From an uncultured Shimia sp. (GTDB lineage: Bacteria; Pseudomonadota; Alphaproteobacteria; Rhodobacterales; Rhodobacteraceae), in NCBI GenBank assembly GCA_937897325.1, contig CALCOY010000026.1, positions 100,891 to 164,890 of the forward strand: a stretch of DNA of 64,000 bases. The letters are read 5' to 3'. Below the pieces are notes generated by a model. It had not been told where the DNA came from, did no database searches, and saw only the letters and a program-made list of their open reading frames with translations. Position 1 is the first letter of the stretch. Every line of letters starts with the position of its first letter. A program made the position numbers and the translations under genes. Below, in pieces: positions 15,130-25,636 of the stretch.

Positions 15130-17900
15130 CGACAATTGCAGGTATCGGGTTCACCGCCCCCTGGCTGCTTTTGGGCCTGATCCTTCTGCCAGTGCTCTGG
15201 CTGATCCTCCGGGCAATCCCGCCGTCCCCGATCCGGAGGCGTTTTCCTGGTGTAGCGCTTCTGCTGGGCCTGATGGACGACGAAAGCGTGACGGACCGGA
15301 CACCGTGGTGGCTCTTGTTGCTGCGCGTTCTGGCGGTGGCGGGCATGATCGTCGGGCTGGCCGGACCAGTGTTGAACCCACAATTGGACGAGACGGCAGG
15401 TGATGGTCCGCTTCTGATGGTGGTGGATGGCAGCTGGGCGGGGGCCGCGGGCTGGGCCGGGACACGGGATGCACTTGAGGCAGAACTCTACCGCGCCGCA
15501 GCAAACAATCGCCCGACAGCGATCCTGCAGTTGAGCGCGCCGGAGCCGTTGGTCATGCAGGCAGCGGGTACGTTGCGCTCCAGCCTGCCGGGCTTTGTTC
15601 CACGACCCTGGCAACCCGCCCCGGATCAGGTCGATGTGAGTATCGCGGCTATGGAGGATCTGGGAGGCTTCGATACGATCTGGTTCAGTGACGGCCTGGA
15701 GTATCCCGGGCGTGATCGCGTGCTTGAAACGATCGAGACGGCGGGTAATGTTCGCGTGATCCAATCTGGCAGTGCCGTTCTCGGGATACGTCCGGCACGC
15801 TACGAAGACGGGATCGTGCAACTGACATCCCTGCGTCAAACAGGTGGGCCCGAACGCGAGATCACCGTGAATGCCGAGGGGCTCGACCCTGCCGGCAACG
15901 CGCGCACGCTTGCGTCGCTGCAAATGCGCTTTGAAGCTGGCGCGACAGTGTCAAACGCGGAATTGGCTTTGCCTGCCGAATTGCGAGCAAGGGTATCGCG
16001 TTTTGAAATCCTCGGTCACAGATCGGCAGGGGCCACCACGCTGGTCGATGACAGCCTGCGTCGTCGCGAGGTCGCCCTAATCGCCGCGCGCGAAGGCCGC
16101 GAGGGCCTCGAACTGTTGTCGCCGCTTCACTATCTGGAACAGGCGCTGGAACCGACAGCGGATCTACTGCGCGGGGCGCTGAATGACGTTTTGCCCGCCA
16201 ATCCAGACGTGATCGTTCTGGCCGATGTGGCGACTCTTAGCGACAGCGAAAGTGCTTCCATCACCGAATGGATAGAGAGTGGCGGGCTTCTTCTTCGTTT
16301 CGCCGGGCCCCGCGTCGCTGCAAGCGATGTCAGCCGTCAGGACGAAGACACGCTTATGCCGGTGCGCCTCCGCTCGGGCGGGCGCAGTGTAGGCGGGGCG
16401 ATGAGTTGGGGACAGCCCAAAACACTGGCGCCTTTTTCGGACGGATCACCCTTCTTTGGACTGGATGTGCCCCAAGATGTCACGATCACAGCCCAGGTCA
16501 TGGCACAGCCAGACCCGACACTTGCCGACAGGGTGATCGCCTCCCTTTCGGACGGCACACCGCTTGTGACCCGCAAAAAGATCGGCCAAGGGCAGGTGGT
16601 TCTTTTCCATGTGACTGCCAACGCCGAGTGGTCATCGCTTCCGCTGTCAGGGCTTTTTGTCGAGATGATGGAGCGGCTGGCGGTCTCCTCTGCCAATCCC
16701 GAAACAGCAGCGGAAGATCTTGAAGGCACCACGTGGACACCGAATAACGTGATGGACGGTTTTGGTACGCTTGAGGATGCGGGCGCCCTTCCCAGCGTTC
16801 CGGGGCCAGAGCTTTTAACGGGTGCGCCTGGACCGGACTTGCGACCCGGGATCTATCAATCCGGCGACCGGCTGATGGCGCGGAATGTGGTCGGCATGAG
16901 CACTGCACTCACGCCCATTGCCTGGCCCGACCGGATCCCGGTCAGTGGCCTGACGGTGGCCGAGGAAATGCCTCTGGGCGGTTTCTTCCTGGGCTTGGCG
17001 ATCGCTCTTCTACTGATCGACATCATCGCTTCGCTTGCCCTTTCCAACCGTCTGACAGGGCCGCAGCGCAATGTCGCGGCTGGACTTATTGCGGCCTTGT
17101 TTTTGATCCCGACACCGCCCAATGCACAGCAGACGCAGGATCCGGAAGACTTCGCGGTCACGGCAGCGGCAGAGGTGGTTCTGGCACATGTGCTTACCGG
17201 CAATCGCGACGTCGACGGCATAGCGCAAGCAGGGCTTACTGGCCTGTCCGACACATTGTTTTTCCGCACATCGGTCGAACCCGCGACGCCAATCGGGGTG
17301 GACCTTGAGGCAGATGAACTCGCGTTTTTCCCAATCCTGTATTGGCCGATCACGCAAGATCAGCAACGCCCCTCTGACGCCGCTTACGCCAAGCTGAACG
17401 AGTATCTCCGCTCTGGCGGATTGATTGTTTTTGACACGCGGGATGCGGACATGTCGGGTCTGGGCGCCAGCAGCCCGAATGGGCGGAAACTGCAGCAACT
17501 AGCGGCCCCCCTTGATATCCCCGCCCTTGAACCGATACCGTCGGACCACGTTCTGACGCGGACATTCTACCTGCTCCAGGAATTCCCAGGCAGACATCGC
17601 GGCCGCGACGTCTGGGTTGAGGCCGCTCCACCCGGTGCCGAACAGGTCGAAGGGATGCCCTTCCGCAATCTCAATGACGGCGTGACACCGGTGATTATTG
17701 GCGGCAACGATTGGGCGTCAGCATGGGCTGTGACCGGCAATGGCGCACCGCTTTTGCCCGTTGGTCGCGGCTTTGGCGGCGAGCGCCAGCGCGAGATGGC
17801 CTATCGGTTTGGGGTGAACCTGATCATGCATGTGCTGACGGGCAACTACAAAAGCGATCAGGTCCATGTGCCCGCATTGCTAGATCGGCTGGGCCAATGA
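15126..17900 (+). CDS. BatA-type membrane protein with C-terminal DUF4159 domain
   Basis: The 924-residue protein begins with the aerotolerance-type BatA N-terminal membrane unit: two helices at about 13-33 and 58-83. A von Willebrand-like segment follows, whose MIDAS position reads VDGSWA, so the DxSxS motif is incomplete. A long periplasmic or cytosolic region follows, then two more hydrophobic segments (about 620-660: FFLGLAIALLLIDIIASLAL and GLIAALFLIPTP). The C-terminal DUF4159 domain (about 700-920) contains LAFFPILYWPI and GGLIVFDTRD. DUF4159 is typical of MoxR/DUF58 operons. The role is unknown but probably structural in a membrane complex with the neighbours. Confidence 0.85.
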   Translation: MTTIAGIGFTAPWLLLGLILLPVLWLILRAIPPSPIRRRFPGVALLLGLMDDESVTDRTPWWLLLLRVLAVAGMIVGLAGPVLNPQLDETAGDGPLLMVVDGSWAGAAGWAGTRDALEAELYRAAANNRPTAILQLSAPEPLVMQAAGTLRSSLPGFVPRPWQPAPDQVDVSIAAMEDLGGFDTIWFSDGLEYPGRDRVLETIETAGNVRVIQSGSAVLGIRPARYEDGIVQLTSLRQTGGPEREITVNAEGLDPAGNARTLASLQMRFEAGATVSNAELALPAELRARVSRFEILGHRSAGATTLVDDSLRRREVALIAAREGREGLELLSPLHYLEQALEPTADLLRGALNDVLPANPDVIVLADVATLSDSESASITEWIESGGLLLRFAGPRVAASDVSRQDEDTLMPVRLRSGGRSVGGAMSWGQPKTLAPFSDGSPFFGLDVPQDVTITAQVMAQPDPTLADRVIASLSDGTPLVTRKKIGQGQVVLFHVTANAEWSSLPLSGLFVEMMERLAVSSANPETAAEDLEGTTWTPNNVMDGFGTLEDAGALPSVPGPELLTGAPGPDLRPGIYQSGDRLMARNVVGMSTALTPIAWPDRIPVSGLTVAEEMPLGGFFLGLAIALLLIDIIASLALSNRLTGPQRNVAAGLIAALFLIPTPPNAQQTQDPEDFAVTAAAEVVLAHVLTGNRDVDGIAQAGLTGLSDTLFFRTSVEPATPIGVDLEADELAFFPILYWPITQDQQRPSDAAYAKLNEYLRSGGLIVFDTRDADMSGLGASSPNGRKLQQLAAPLDIPALEPIPSDHVLTRTFYLLQEFPGRHRGRDVWVEAAPPGAEQVEGMPFRNLNDGVTPVIIGGNDWASAWAVTGNGAPLLPVGRGFGGERQREMAYRFGVNLIMHVLTGNYKSDQVHVPALLDRLGQ

Positions 17901-19942
17901 CGGCGACCTATCTTTTTGATCCGCTTCTTCCCTGGCCGGTGATCTGGGTGCTGACCGGACTGATTTTCGCAGGGATCGTGCTTGCGGGATGGCGCGGCCT
18001 GAAAGGCTGGGCACTGCGGGGTGTTGCCGGGCTGATCATCGTCGCAGCCCTGACAGGCCCGACCTACCAGGAAGAAAATCGCGCACCGCTCAGCGACATC
18101 GTGATTCTTGCCGAGGACGAAAGCGCATCGCAGCGCCTGTCTGACCGGGAACAGCAAACCCGCGAAACGGCCGATGCGCTGGCAGCCGAGATCGAAGCAC
18201 GACCAAACACCGAATTGCGCCGGATCGTGGTGCCGGACGGCGAAGAGGATGCAGGTACGCGGCTGGTCAGCGCACTGTCGGAGGCATTGGCGGAAGAGCC
18301 TCGTGCGCGCGTTGCGGGTGTGATCTCACTGAGCGATGGACAGGTGCACGATCTTGACGTGCCCCTGGAATTACCTGCGCCCCTTCATTTGTTGCTGACC
18401 GGTCGGGAAACCGATTGGGACAGGCGGCTAATCGTCCGAAATGCACCGGCCTTTGCGATCATTGACGAACCCGTGACGTTGACCCTGCGCATCGAAGATA
18501 GCGGTGCCGTGCCGGACAGCGCCGGCGCTACCGCACGGCTTGAAATTTCTGTCGACGGTGAGGAGCCGCGTCAGATCGAAGTGCCTATTGGCAAAGATAC
18601 AGAGCTGCCATTGACGCTGCCGCATGGCGGTCAGAATGTCATCCAGTTCACTGTTCCGGGCGCTGAGGGAGAGTTGACGGATCGAAACAATACGGCGCTT
18701 GTCCAGATGAATGGCGTGCGCGACCGCCTGCGCGTACTGCTCGTTTCGGGGGAACCGCATGCAGGCGGGCGGACCTGGCGCAACCTGCTGAAATCCGACA
18801 GCTCGGTTGATCTCGTGCATTTCACGATCCTGCGGCCTCCCGAGAAGCAGGACGGTGTGCCAGTTGACGAACTTAGCCTGATCGCCTTCCCCACTCGGGA
18901 ATTGTTCCTTGAGAAGATCGCGGATTTCGACCTGATCATCTTCGATCGTTACAAGCGCCGCGGTATTCTGCCAGCGCTGTATCTCGACAACGTGGCAAAC
19001 TACATTCGGGAAGGCGGCGCCGTACTTGTCGCGGCAGGCCCGGATTTTGCAAGTGCGGACAGCCTTTACAGATCACCCTTGGGACCGGTTTTGCCAGCCC
19101 AGCCATCCGCAAGGGTTCTTGAAGAACCTTACATGCCACAAGTATCGGAACTGGGAGAACGCCACCCGGTGACGACTGGCCTGCCTGCTGCCGGGGACTG
19201 GGGCCGGTGGTTGCGCCAGGTCGATGTGGATGCAGATGGTGGTCAGGTCGTGATGACGGGCATCGACGAACGTCCTCTGCTGGTGCTTGAGCGGGTTGAG
19301 AAAGGGCGCGTTGCGCTGCTTGCCTCGGACCATGCCTGGCTTTGGAACAGGGGTTATGAGGGTGGTGGGCCGCAACTGGAATTACTTCGGCGCCTGGCCC
19401 ATTGGATGATGAAAGAGCCGGAGTTGGAAGAGGAGGCGTTGACAGCCTCTGTCACAGGTCAATCGATGCAGATCCTGCGTCGGACACTTTCCGAAAGCGT
19501 GCCGCCTGTGACGATCACGGCGCCCGACGGTACGGTCACCGAACTGCCCCTTGAGGAGGCGGGGCCCGGGCAATTCCAAGCGCCTTTCGAAGCGCCCGAA
19601 ATTGGCCTTTATCGCCTTGAAAACGGCGATATCTCTTCAGTCGTGGGCGTTGGTCCCGCCTCCCCGCGGGAATTTGAGCAGACGATAGCATCTGGCGACC
19701 CGATGGAGGCGATCATTAACCCAACCGGTGGGGGGATCCTACCGCTCGAAGCAGGTGTGCCCGCCTTGCGCAATGTCCGGGAAGGACGCCCTGCTGCCGG
19801 ACGCGGCTGGATAGGGCTGGTCCCACGAGAGGCCTATCAAACGCTGGACGTGCGCCAGATAGCGCTTCTGCCGCCGTGGCTGGTGTTGCTTTTGAGCGCA
19901 GCATTCATCACCGCCGCTTGGCTGCGCGAAGGCCAGCGCTGA
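17897..19942 (+). CDS. Membrane protein with von Willebrand-like and GATase1-like domains
   Basis: The 681-residue protein starts with two membrane helices (about 12-30 and 40-55). It continues with a von Willebrand-like domain whose MIDAS motif DxSxS is intact (D74, S76, S78 in LAEDESASQR). A beta-rich region and a GATase1-like domain follow (from about 270: LRVLLVSGEPHAGGRTWRNL, IREGGAVLVAAGPDF), without an obvious catalytic Cys triad. A final helix near the C-terminus (LLPPWLVLLLSAAFITAAWL) anchors it again. It overlaps the DUF4159 gene by 4 bp. In this operon it is the only member with a complete MIDAS, so it is the likely metal-dependent partner of the MoxR ATPase. Confidence 0.8.
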   Translation: MTATYLFDPLLPWPVIWVLTGLIFAGIVLAGWRGLKGWALRGVAGLIIVAALTGPTYQEENRAPLSDIVILAEDESASQRLSDREQQTRETADALAAEIEARPNTELRRIVVPDGEEDAGTRLVSALSEALAEEPRARVAGVISLSDGQVHDLDVPLELPAPLHLLLTGRETDWDRRLIVRNAPAFAIIDEPVTLTLRIEDSGAVPDSAGATARLEISVDGEEPRQIEVPIGKDTELPLTLPHGGQNVIQFTVPGAEGELTDRNNTALVQMNGVRDRLRVLLVSGEPHAGGRTWRNLLKSDSSVDLVHFTILRPPEKQDGVPVDELSLIAFPTRELFLEKIADFDLIIFDRYKRRGILPALYLDNVANYIREGGAVLVAAGPDFASADSLYRSPLGPVLPAQPSARVLEEPYMPQVSELGERHPVTTGLPAAGDWGRWLRQVDVDADGGQVVMTGIDERPLLVLERVEKGRVALLASDHAWLWNRGYEGGGPQLELLRRLAHWMMKEPELEEEALTASVTGQSMQILRRTLSESVPPVTITAPDGTVTELPLEEAGPGQFQAPFEAPEIGLYRLENGDISSVVGVGPASPREFEQTIASGDPMEAIINPTGGGILPLEAGVPALRNVREGRPAAGRGWIGLVPREAYQTLDVRQIALLPPWLVLLLSAAFITAAWLREGQR

Positions 19943-20019
19943 GACCTCAATCTTGCTTAACAGGTTCTTCACCTCCGCTGTGAAATACCGGAAAGGGACG
20001 TGAATCTGAGAGGCGCTGA

Positions 20020-22275
20020 ATGAGTCTGGCCAACAAGCTTGCGGAGGAACGGCGCGCGCGTCTCGCAGCCGAACGCATGCTTGAGCTGAAACAGGCCGAG
20101 CTCCACTCTGCCAACCGCAAACTGAACCGTCAGGCCCTCGCCTTGCGCGGAGAGGTCGTGGAGCGCCGTGCAGAGGTCGAAACCGTACGGAATGAGAATG
20201 CGCTTTTCAAATCCCAGCTTGGTGAGGCGCATCAGCAAATCAAGGTTGCTACACAGAAGTTCGTTGTTGCTGAGCGACGGCTTTGGCATTCGATCAATAC
20301 GATCTCGGACGGGTTTGCGATTTTTGATGCCGACAATGAGATGATCGTTGCCAACGCATCGTATCTGGTGATCTTTGACGGGCTCGAATTCATCAAACCT
20401 GGGGTCGACTACACAACTTTGCTGCAAGCGCTGACCGAAGAAGGGATTATCGACACCGGAGATTTGAGCGCATCCGAGTGGCGGCAGATGATGATCACCC
20501 GATGGGCGCAGCCCCAACCAGAACCCGTCGTCGTTCGCCTGTGGAATGACCAGTACATCCGGCTGCTGGACCGACGCGGTGATGGCGGCGATGTGGTGTC
20601 GCTAGGGCTCAACATCACCGAATCCGTCCTCTATGAGCAGCGTCTTCGGGCGGCGCAAGAAGAGGCAGAGCGTGCCAACAAAGCCAAATCTGCCTTCCTC
20701 GCCAATATGAGCCACGAGATCCGCACACCTATGAATGGGGTTGTGGGCATGGCTGATCTGCTAGCCGACACGCGGCTGAGCGAGGAACAAACGCTTTATG
20801 TGGATACAATCAAAAGCTCGGGCGAAGCGCTTCTGGTCATCATCAACGACGTACTCGACTATTCGAAAATCGAAGCGGGCAAGCTGGAACTTCAGCCCGG
20901 CCCCTTCGATCTGGAACGCACTATTCACGAAGTCATCCTGCTTCTCCAATCCATCGCCCGAGAAAAGGAACTTGAGTTGCTGCTGGACTACGACTTGTTC
21001 CTGCCGACCATCTTCACGGGTGATCCGGGGCGGATCCGGCAGGTCTTGACCAATCTGGTGGGCAACGCCCTGAAGTTCACAGCAGAAGGGCACGTCCTCG
21101 TTCGCGTAACTGGTGTGACCGATGACGCCACTGGAGTCGCGCAGATTGTCATCGGGATCGAAGATACAGGCATAGGCATCCCAGCCGAGAAGGTCGAACA
21201 CATCTTCGGCGAATTCAATCAGGTCGAAAACGAACGGAACCGGCAATTCGATGGAACGGGCTTGGGGCTCGCGATCTCAAAACGCCTGATCGAGATGATG
21301 GATGGCGAGCTTTGGGTGACCTCGGAAGAAGGCGTTGGGTCCTGCTTTGGGGTCTCGATAGACCTCCCGGTTGTTGGGGAAACCGAAGTAGATCACGGAA
21401 TGCTCCCGAAAGGTTTGCGGGATGTCCTGATCATTGATGATATGACGATGAACCGGGCGGTGCTGGAACGTCAGTTGGAACAGCTTGGTCTGTCAGTGAG
21501 GGTTTGCATTGACGGGGATAAAGCACTGGAGCAATTGCCGCAACGCCCCGACCTGATCATTGCGGCACATGATCTATGCGGCATGGATGGGCTTGCGCTT
21601 GCAGCGAAGATCCGGGAGACGGGTTCGACGACGCCGATCCTGATGCTGAGCGGCAACGTCGATGTGGCCAAAGCAGATCCGGCCTATCGGCATGTTGCTG
21701 GATGTCTCCAGATCCCTGCGCCGCGACGCAAGATGCTGGAGGCAATCGTTGGCTTGGGCGACCTGATAGATGTCAAAAAGGACGCCGCTGCACAGAAATC
21801 TGAAGTCACGCTGCGCGCAGTGGAAGATCCGGCCCCATCTGAACAAACCGACTTGCGCAAAATGCGGATTCTTGCGGCCGAGGATAACAAGACCAACCGC
21901 CTCGTTTTCAGCAAGATGATCAAGACCCTGAACGTCGATCTGTGTTTTGCAGAGAACGGTCTGGAGGCGGTCGAAATGTTCCAGTCCTTTGACCCGGACA
22001 TGGTGTTCATGGACATTTCAATGCCGATCAAGGACGGCAAAGAAGCCACTGGCGACATCCGCGCGATAGAGGCGAAGAAAGGCGGGCACGTGCCCATCGT
22101 TGCTCTGACGGCGCATGCGCTTGACGGGGATGAGGAAGGGATCCTGGCAGCAGGACTGGATCACTACCTGACGAAACCGCTACGCAAGCAAGAGATCCAC
22201 ACCATCATCGAAACCTACTGGCCAGATCATACGTTGCCTCTGCAGGAGGACAAGGTCCTGGATGAGGCGGGCTAA
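20020..22275 (+). CDS. Hybrid sensor histidine kinase with two receiver domains
   Basis: The 751-residue protein has no membrane segment. Order: N-terminal coiled coil (about 5-85); PAS-type sensor (about 88-205); HisKA with phospho-His H232 in [15 protein letters not shown]; HATPase with N box [17 protein letters not shown] and GTGLGLAIS. Receiver 1 (about 467-580) has its acidic pair D473/D474, but Ala516 stands where the phospho-Asp should be, and the conserved Lys is replaced in CLQIPAP. Receiver 2 (about 615-735) is complete (D665, T697, K719). It is a soluble kinase whose first receiver is probably a protein-binding pseudo-receiver. No output response regulator is adjacent. Confidence 0.92.
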   Translation: MSLANKLAEERRARLAAERMLELKQAELHSANRKLNRQALALRGEVVERRAEVETVRNENALFKSQLGEAHQQIKVATQKFVVAERRLWHSINTISDGFAIFDADNEMIVANASYLVIFDGLEFIKPGVDYTTLLQALTEEGIIDTGDLSASEWRQMMITRWAQPQPEPVVVRLWNDQYIRLLDRRGDGGDVVSLGLNITESVLYEQRLRAAQEEAERANKAKSAFLANMSHEIRTPMNGVVGMADLLADTRLSEEQTLYVDTIKSSGEALLVIINDVLDYSKIEAGKLELQPGPFDLERTIHEVILLLQSIAREKELELLLDYDLFLPTIFTGDPGRIRQVLTNLVGNALKFTAEGHVLVRVTGVTDDATGVAQIVIGIEDTGIGIPAEKVEHIFGEFNQVENERNRQFDGTGLGLAISKRLIEMMDGELWVTSEEGVGSCFGVSIDLPVVGETEVDHGMLPKGLRDVLIIDDMTMNRAVLERQLEQLGLSVRVCIDGDKALEQLPQRPDLIIAAHDLCGMDGLALAAKIRETGSTTPILMLSGNVDVAKADPAYRHVAGCLQIPAPRRKMLEAIVGLGDLIDVKKDAAAQKSEVTLRAVEDPAPSEQTDLRKMRILAAEDNKTNRLVFSKMIKTLNVDLCFAENGLEAVEMFQSFDPDMVFMDISMPIKDGKEATGDIRAIEAKKGGHVPIVALTAHALDGDEEGILAAGLDHYLTKPLRKQEIHTIIETYWPDHTLPLQEDKVLDEAG

Positions 22276-23054
22276 GCGGCGTCGGCTTGCGGATAGGGCC
22301 GTGTGAAAACAAGCCTATCCTCGGCAGAATAGTCTTTCTGGAATGCATATCCGCCCAGATCAAAATCCTTGAGCCCTTCCACACGCGTTACGCGGTTCTG
22401 GATGATGAACCGCGCCATGGCGCCCCGGGCTTTCTTCGCAAAGAAACTGACGATCCTGGGATCGCCCGCCTTCTCTTCCATAAAGACAGGAGTAATAATC
22501 TGCGGTTTCAGCGCGGTTTCCAAGACCGCCCCAAAGTATTCCTGACTGGCGCAGTTGACGAGGATTGCGGTATCCATCGCTTCGGCCTGCGCGTTGATCG
22601 CCTTCGCAATGCCATCACGCCAATAGGCATAAAGATTGGAACCTCGGCGGGTTTTCAGCTTGCTGCCCATCTCAAGCCGATAAGGCTGAATCGCATCGAG
22701 CGGGCGCAACAAACCGTAGAGCCCGGACAAGATCCGCAGGTGCTTCTGAGCATATGTCATCTCGTCCGCGTTGAGACTGTGTGCATCGAGCCCTTGATAA
22801 GTGTCGCCAGCAAAAGCCAAAACAGCAGGGCGCAAGGTTTCCTGGCAGGGTTCCTCGGCAAAGGCTTTAAAGCGATCGCGGTTCAACCGGGCCAAGTCAT
22901 CGGACAGATGCATCAGCTTTTTGAGATCACCCAAGGTCAGGTTGCGGGCCGTTTTCACCAGACGCATGGCGTCGTCTTGCATGGCGGGCGTCGTCATCTC
23001 AACATCGCGCGCATCCCAATCAAGCCGTTTTGCCGGTGAGATCACAACAAGCAT
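22272..23054 (-). CDS. yaaA: YaaA family peroxide-stress protein (DUF328)
   Basis: The 260-residue protein begins [14 protein letters not shown], the family signature. It contains [20 protein letters not shown] and the conserved YRLEMGSKL and NCASQEYF segments. YaaA lowers free intracellular iron under peroxide stress in E. coli and binds DNA. The start at 23054 follows AAAAAGGGGGACGG and matches the family N-terminus, so an upstream extension was discarded. Its 3' end overlaps the kinase gene by 4 bp, tail to tail. Confidence 0.92.
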   Translation of the reverse strand: MLVVISPAKRLDWDARDVEMTTPAMQDDAMRLVKTARNLTLGDLKKLMHLSDDLARLNRDRFKAFAEEPCQETLRPAVLAFAGDTYQGLDAHSLNADEMTYAQKHLRILSGLYGLLRPLDAIQPYRLEMGSKLKTRRGSNLYAYWRDGIAKAINAQAEAMDTAILVNCASQEYFGAVLETALKPQIITPVFMEEKAGDPRIVSFFAKKARGAMARFIIQNRVTRVEGLKDFDLGGYAFQKDYSAEDRLVFTRPYPQADAA

Positions 23055-23085
23055 TCCGTCCCCCTTTTTCCGTTCTGCCTTTGAC

Positions 23086-25125
23086 CTAGCTCGCTTGCCG
23101 CAAAACGTCCAGAAATGCAGGGCCAAAACGTTCAGCGCGGCGCTCACCCAAAAGCTTGGCGAGGCTTGCGTCATCGGACGGACGCATTTGTGCAACCTTT
23201 GCCAGTTGAGATGCTGAACAGCTTAGCGGTTTGTCATGGCCGTCCGGGCCGCGTGCAAGATCGGCCTGAGCAGCAAGCAAGAGATCGTATAGGTCGCCGG
23301 CCTGTCCGCCCGCCAGCTTTCGGCGGGTCGGATGCATCTGTTGGGTGTCTCCTGTGATGACCGACAGAAAGGTGTCGCCATAACTTTGGAGTTTCTTGGC
23401 CCCGATCCCGCCGACGCGGGCCATTTCGTCAAGCGTTTGCGGCCTTTTCTCTGCCATCTCGATCAACGTACGATCAGTGAAGATGATATAGGCGGGCACG
23501 CGCGCGGCTTCGGCAAGGGCACGGCGCTTGACCTTGAGCGCGGATAGAAGCGGCGCGTCCTCTTCCGACACCATGGCCTTGACCACCGGACGGTGCTGCG
23601 CGTTCTTGACGCTGTCACGGCGCAGTTGGATTGTTTCCTGATCGCGCAAAAGCGGCAATGCGGCATCCGTCATCCGCAAGGCACCATGCCTGTCCGGATC
23701 CGGTCTGACAAGATCGTGCCCCATCATCTGCCGGAAGATCGCCTGCCATTGGCGGCGGTCATATTCCGTGCCCACACCAAAGGTAGGCAATTGGTCATGC
23801 CCGCGCTGGCGAACCTTGTCGGTCTTGGTCCCGGTCAGAATGTCGATCAGATGGCCAGCCCCGAACCACTCCTCGGTTCGCAGAATGGCCGACAGCGCCT
23901 TGCGCACGGCCGTCGTGCCATCGAAAATCTCCGCCGGGCTGTCACAAAGATCACATTTGCCGCACGTCACTTCGGTTTCGCCGAAGTAACCAAGCAAAGT
24001 CTTGCGTCGACACGACTGTGCCTCTGCCAGACCAAGCAACGCGTTGAGACGGCCGTGATCGGCGTTGCGCCGTTCGGCAGGGGCCAGGCTTTCATCAATC
24101 TGCGAACGGCGCAGGCGGATGTCATCCGGCCCGAACAGAGTAAGAGTTTCTGCTGGTGCGCCATCACGGCCCGCACGGCCAATCTCCTGATAGTAAGCCT
24201 CGATGGACTTGGGCAGATCAGCATGCGCGACCCAGCGGATGTCGGGTTTGTCGATGCCCATCCCGAAGGCGATGGTTGCAACGACGATCAGGCCATCTTC
24301 TTGTTGAAAGCGGCGTTCTATACGGCGGCGGTCCTCAGCATCCATTCCACCATGGTAGTAACAGGCACTGTGCCCGTCTTCGCGAAGGGCCCGAGCCAGC
24401 GTTTCGGTCTTCGCCCGCGTCCCGCAATATATGATCCCAGATTGCCCTTTATGGGCGGCGGCGAAGCCTAGTATCTGACGCCGGGGTTGATCCTTCGCGG
24501 CAAAGCTCAGGTGGATGTTGGGCCGGTCAAAGCCGTGCAGAAAGGCCCTCAGATCCGCGCCCGAAAAGAGTTTCTGAACAATCTCCGCACGCGTTTCAGC
24601 ATCGGCCGTGGCCGTAAAGGCCGCAAGTGGCACATCCAGCGCCTGACGCAGATCACCAATGCGCAGATAATCAGGCCGGAAATCGTGCCCCCATTGGCTG
24701 ACACAATGCGCCTCATCTACAGCAATAAGCGAAACACCGACCCGACGAAGCGCCCCGGTGATCCCGCCCGACGCCAAACGTTCGGGCGCCATGTAAAGAA
24801 GCTTCAACCGCCGCTCAGAAAGCGCTTTCCAAACGGCTTCGGTTTCCTCGTCGGTGTTGCCTGATGTCAGCGCACCAGCGGCCACGCCCACCTCTTGCAG
24901 AGCGCGCACCTGATCGCGCATCAGGGCGATCAATGGCGAAATGACCACGGTGACGCCGTCCCGCATCAACGCTGGCAGCTGAAAACACAGCGATTTGCCC
25001 CCACCGGTCGGCATGACCGCCAAGACATTTTGGCCTCCGGCCACCGCATCAACGATCTCAGACTGGCCCGGACGAAAAGCGTCGAATCCAAAAACGTCCC
25101 GCAAAAGCGTGGCCGCGCATGTCAT
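23086..25125 (-). CDS. recQ: ATP-dependent DNA helicase RecQ
   Basis: The 679-residue superfamily-2 helicase has the Q-motif region FRPGQSEIVDAV, Walker A MPTGGGKSLCFQLPA, the RecQ DEAH box and aromatic loop VDEAHCVSQWGHDFRPDY, and motif VI GRAGRDG. It then carries the zinc-binding RQC domain (cysteines in CRRKTLLGYFGE, CGKCDLC), a winged helix, and a C-terminal HRDC domain (about 530-610). It unwinds DNA for recombination repair. The start is ATG 25125. A GTG three codons earlier is possible. Confidence 0.95.
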   Translation of the reverse strand: MTCAATLLRDVFGFDAFRPGQSEIVDAVAGGQNVLAVMPTGGGKSLCFQLPALMRDGVTVVISPLIALMRDQVRALQEVGVAAGALTSGNTDEETEAVWKALSERRLKLLYMAPERLASGGITGALRRVGVSLIAVDEAHCVSQWGHDFRPDYLRIGDLRQALDVPLAAFTATADAETRAEIVQKLFSGADLRAFLHGFDRPNIHLSFAAKDQPRRQILGFAAAHKGQSGIIYCGTRAKTETLARALREDGHSACYYHGGMDAEDRRRIERRFQQEDGLIVVATIAFGMGIDKPDIRWVAHADLPKSIEAYYQEIGRAGRDGAPAETLTLFGPDDIRLRRSQIDESLAPAERRNADHGRLNALLGLAEAQSCRRKTLLGYFGETEVTCGKCDLCDSPAEIFDGTTAVRKALSAILRTEEWFGAGHLIDILTGTKTDKVRQRGHDQLPTFGVGTEYDRRQWQAIFRQMMGHDLVRPDPDRHGALRMTDAALPLLRDQETIQLRRDSVKNAQHRPVVKAMVSEEDAPLLSALKVKRRALAEAARVPAYIIFTDRTLIEMAEKRPQTLDEMARVGGIGAKKLQSYGDTFLSVITGDTQQMHPTRRKLAGGQAGDLYDLLLAAQADLARGPDGHDKPLSCSASQLAKVAQMRPSDDASLAKLLGERRAERFGPAFLDVLRQAS

Positions 25126-25200
25126 GGAAAGCACCCTGTTTCGTGTTTTGTATCTGCTCTTTCAGATCACAATTCCACACTAAGATCGGGTGAACAAGCG

Positions 25201-25488
25201 TCAGTAGAAGGCTTGGGCGTTGTTGGCCAGAATGATGCGCAAAATCGCGACGCCGATAAGCACAACAAGTGGCGCGAGGTCGAGCCCTTGCATCGGTGGC
25301 AGCATGCGGCGGACGGGGCCATAAAGTGGTTCCAGCAGACGGTTCAGGCCATTCCAGATCTGTGAAACGATGGGCTGGTAAGGATTGAGTACCTGGAACG
25401 AGATCAGCCAACTCATGATGACGTGGGCAATGATGAAAAACCAGACAATGTCCAGAAGCAGGCTCAGGATCTGAAAAAGCGACTGCAT
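25201..25488 (-). CDS. YggT family small membrane protein
   Basis: The 95-residue protein has two hydrophobic segments (about 5-28 and 70-88) flanking a polar loop that contains NPYQPIVSQIWNGLNRLLEP, the characteristic YggT repeat. YggT proteins are inner-membrane proteins linked to osmotic shock tolerance and cell shape in some bacteria. The mechanism is unknown. A 75-bp gap separates it from recQ downstream, and it is divergent from the MFS transporter. Confidence 0.9.
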   Translation of the reverse strand: MQSLFQILSLLLDIVWFFIIAHVIMSWLISFQVLNPYQPIVSQIWNGLNRLLEPLYGPVRRMLPPMQGLDLAPLVVLIGVAILRIILANNAQAFY

Positions 25489-25636
25489 AGCGACCTCTTT
25501 GTTGCGCCCGCACTACCTAGGCCGTGGGGATAGGTGGCGCAAGGGAGTGTCATACGGACCATTGGTCGGCAAATCCTGACCTTGCGTGGAGACGCCCTGC
25601 CTGCTTCTACTCAATCTAAGAAAAACGGGGCAGAGC

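Noticed and set aside
23593..24471. Plus-strand frame of nearly 300 codons opposite recQ
   Set aside because: It has no family-like motif. recQ is complete on the other strand.
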